Positions 63,555 to 64,000 of a stretch of 64,000 nucleotides of DNA are shown here, one piece after another. Both the position numbers and the translations under genes were made by a program. Every line of letters starts with the position of its first letter. Within the stretch, counting starts at the first letter, position 1. The stretch is from contig NC_051092.1 of the NCBI RefSeq assembly GCF_901709675.1, positions 12,648,491 to 12,712,490 on the forward strand, given 5' to 3'. Below the pieces are notes generated by a model. The model was not told where the DNA came from, did no database searches, and saw only the letters and a program-made list of their open reading frames with translations. Origin of the DNA: Syngnathus acus (lineage: Eukaryota; Chordata; Actinopteri; Syngnathiformes; Syngnathidae).

Positions 63555-64000
63555 ATTTAGTCCATTAATGTGGAGGCTAATCTTGAGGCGCCAGTCTCCC
63601 CAGGCAGAGGGTGACCTCCCCCCCAACCAGGTTCAGCCGTGTTTGTCCTCCCTCCCGCTTTTGTCCGTGTTCGGTCCTTAAATCTCACACTACTTTCCCT
63701 CATTTTCCCGTCATTTTGTTACCTTTGCCAAGGAGGTGATCCTATCCATTTTTTTTCAATAGGCAGGAAATTATATTCTTAATAAAACATTAAATTCGGG
63801 AGAGTGCCACTGCCGTGGTCGGGTAAAGGTATTAGCTCAAATCAATCAATCAATGAACCAAAGGGAACAAATGTGCTAAAGCAGGGTACAGATTTATCAA
63901 TCTACATTTACCCCTTTTTTACTGTACCCGGAAAAAGTCTGGTTCCGTGTCCTCTTTTTAGAACCGTTCCTTAGAACCTCATCCAAGTTGTTTGTAGAAC

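Overview
The window is a vertebrate, almost certainly teleost fish, genomic segment. The evidence is one intact, very well conserved Maf transcription-factor exon on the plus strand, the last coding exon of WWOX on the minus strand, teleost-type dispersed repeats (hAT relics, Tc1/mariner-like MITEs, tRNA-derived SINE-like copies) and very many long CA/GT microsatellites. MAF and WWOX are also convergent neighbours in human (chromosome 16q23), so the block is conserved synteny. Here their 3' ends are only about 36 kb apart. The species cannot be named from the sequence alone.

Layout. 1-12.8 kb: non-coding, gene-desert-like sequence upstream of maf, with microsatellites and one exon-like 33-base segment. 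12.84-13.47 kb: probable maf promoter and 5' leader (inverted CCAAT, a perfect CRE, two inverted repeats, an upstream ORF). 13,472-14,485: the single complete maf reading frame (337 residues). Its stop codon overlaps a consensus splice donor, the arrangement that in human MAF separates a short from a long C-terminal isoform. 14.5-48.8 kb: non-coding DNA that would be maf intron if a downstream exon is used. It holds two exon-like segments with good splice signals (20,247-20,315 and from 48,837), a 1,316-bp hAT relic, a composite 809-bp repeat and many simple repeats. 49.1-50.3 kb: an A-rich then T-rich degenerate repeat between the two converging genes. 50,571-50,768: last coding exon of wwox (minus strand). 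50.77-64 kb: the start of wwox's last intron as read from its 3' end, again full of simple repeats and decayed mobile elements. The preceding wwox exon is not in the window.

No prokaryotic-type system, CRISPR array, tRNA or rRNA gene was found, and I see no obviously novel protein system. The observations most worth testing are the candidate alternative maf C-terminal exons, the CTCF-like motifs (two overlapping ones inside a MITE next to the wwox exon), the nested hAT-like element with tRNA-like boxes in reversed order, and the perfect (CT)n(GA)n palindrome in the wwox intron. Nearly all other open frames are chance or microsatellite-derived.
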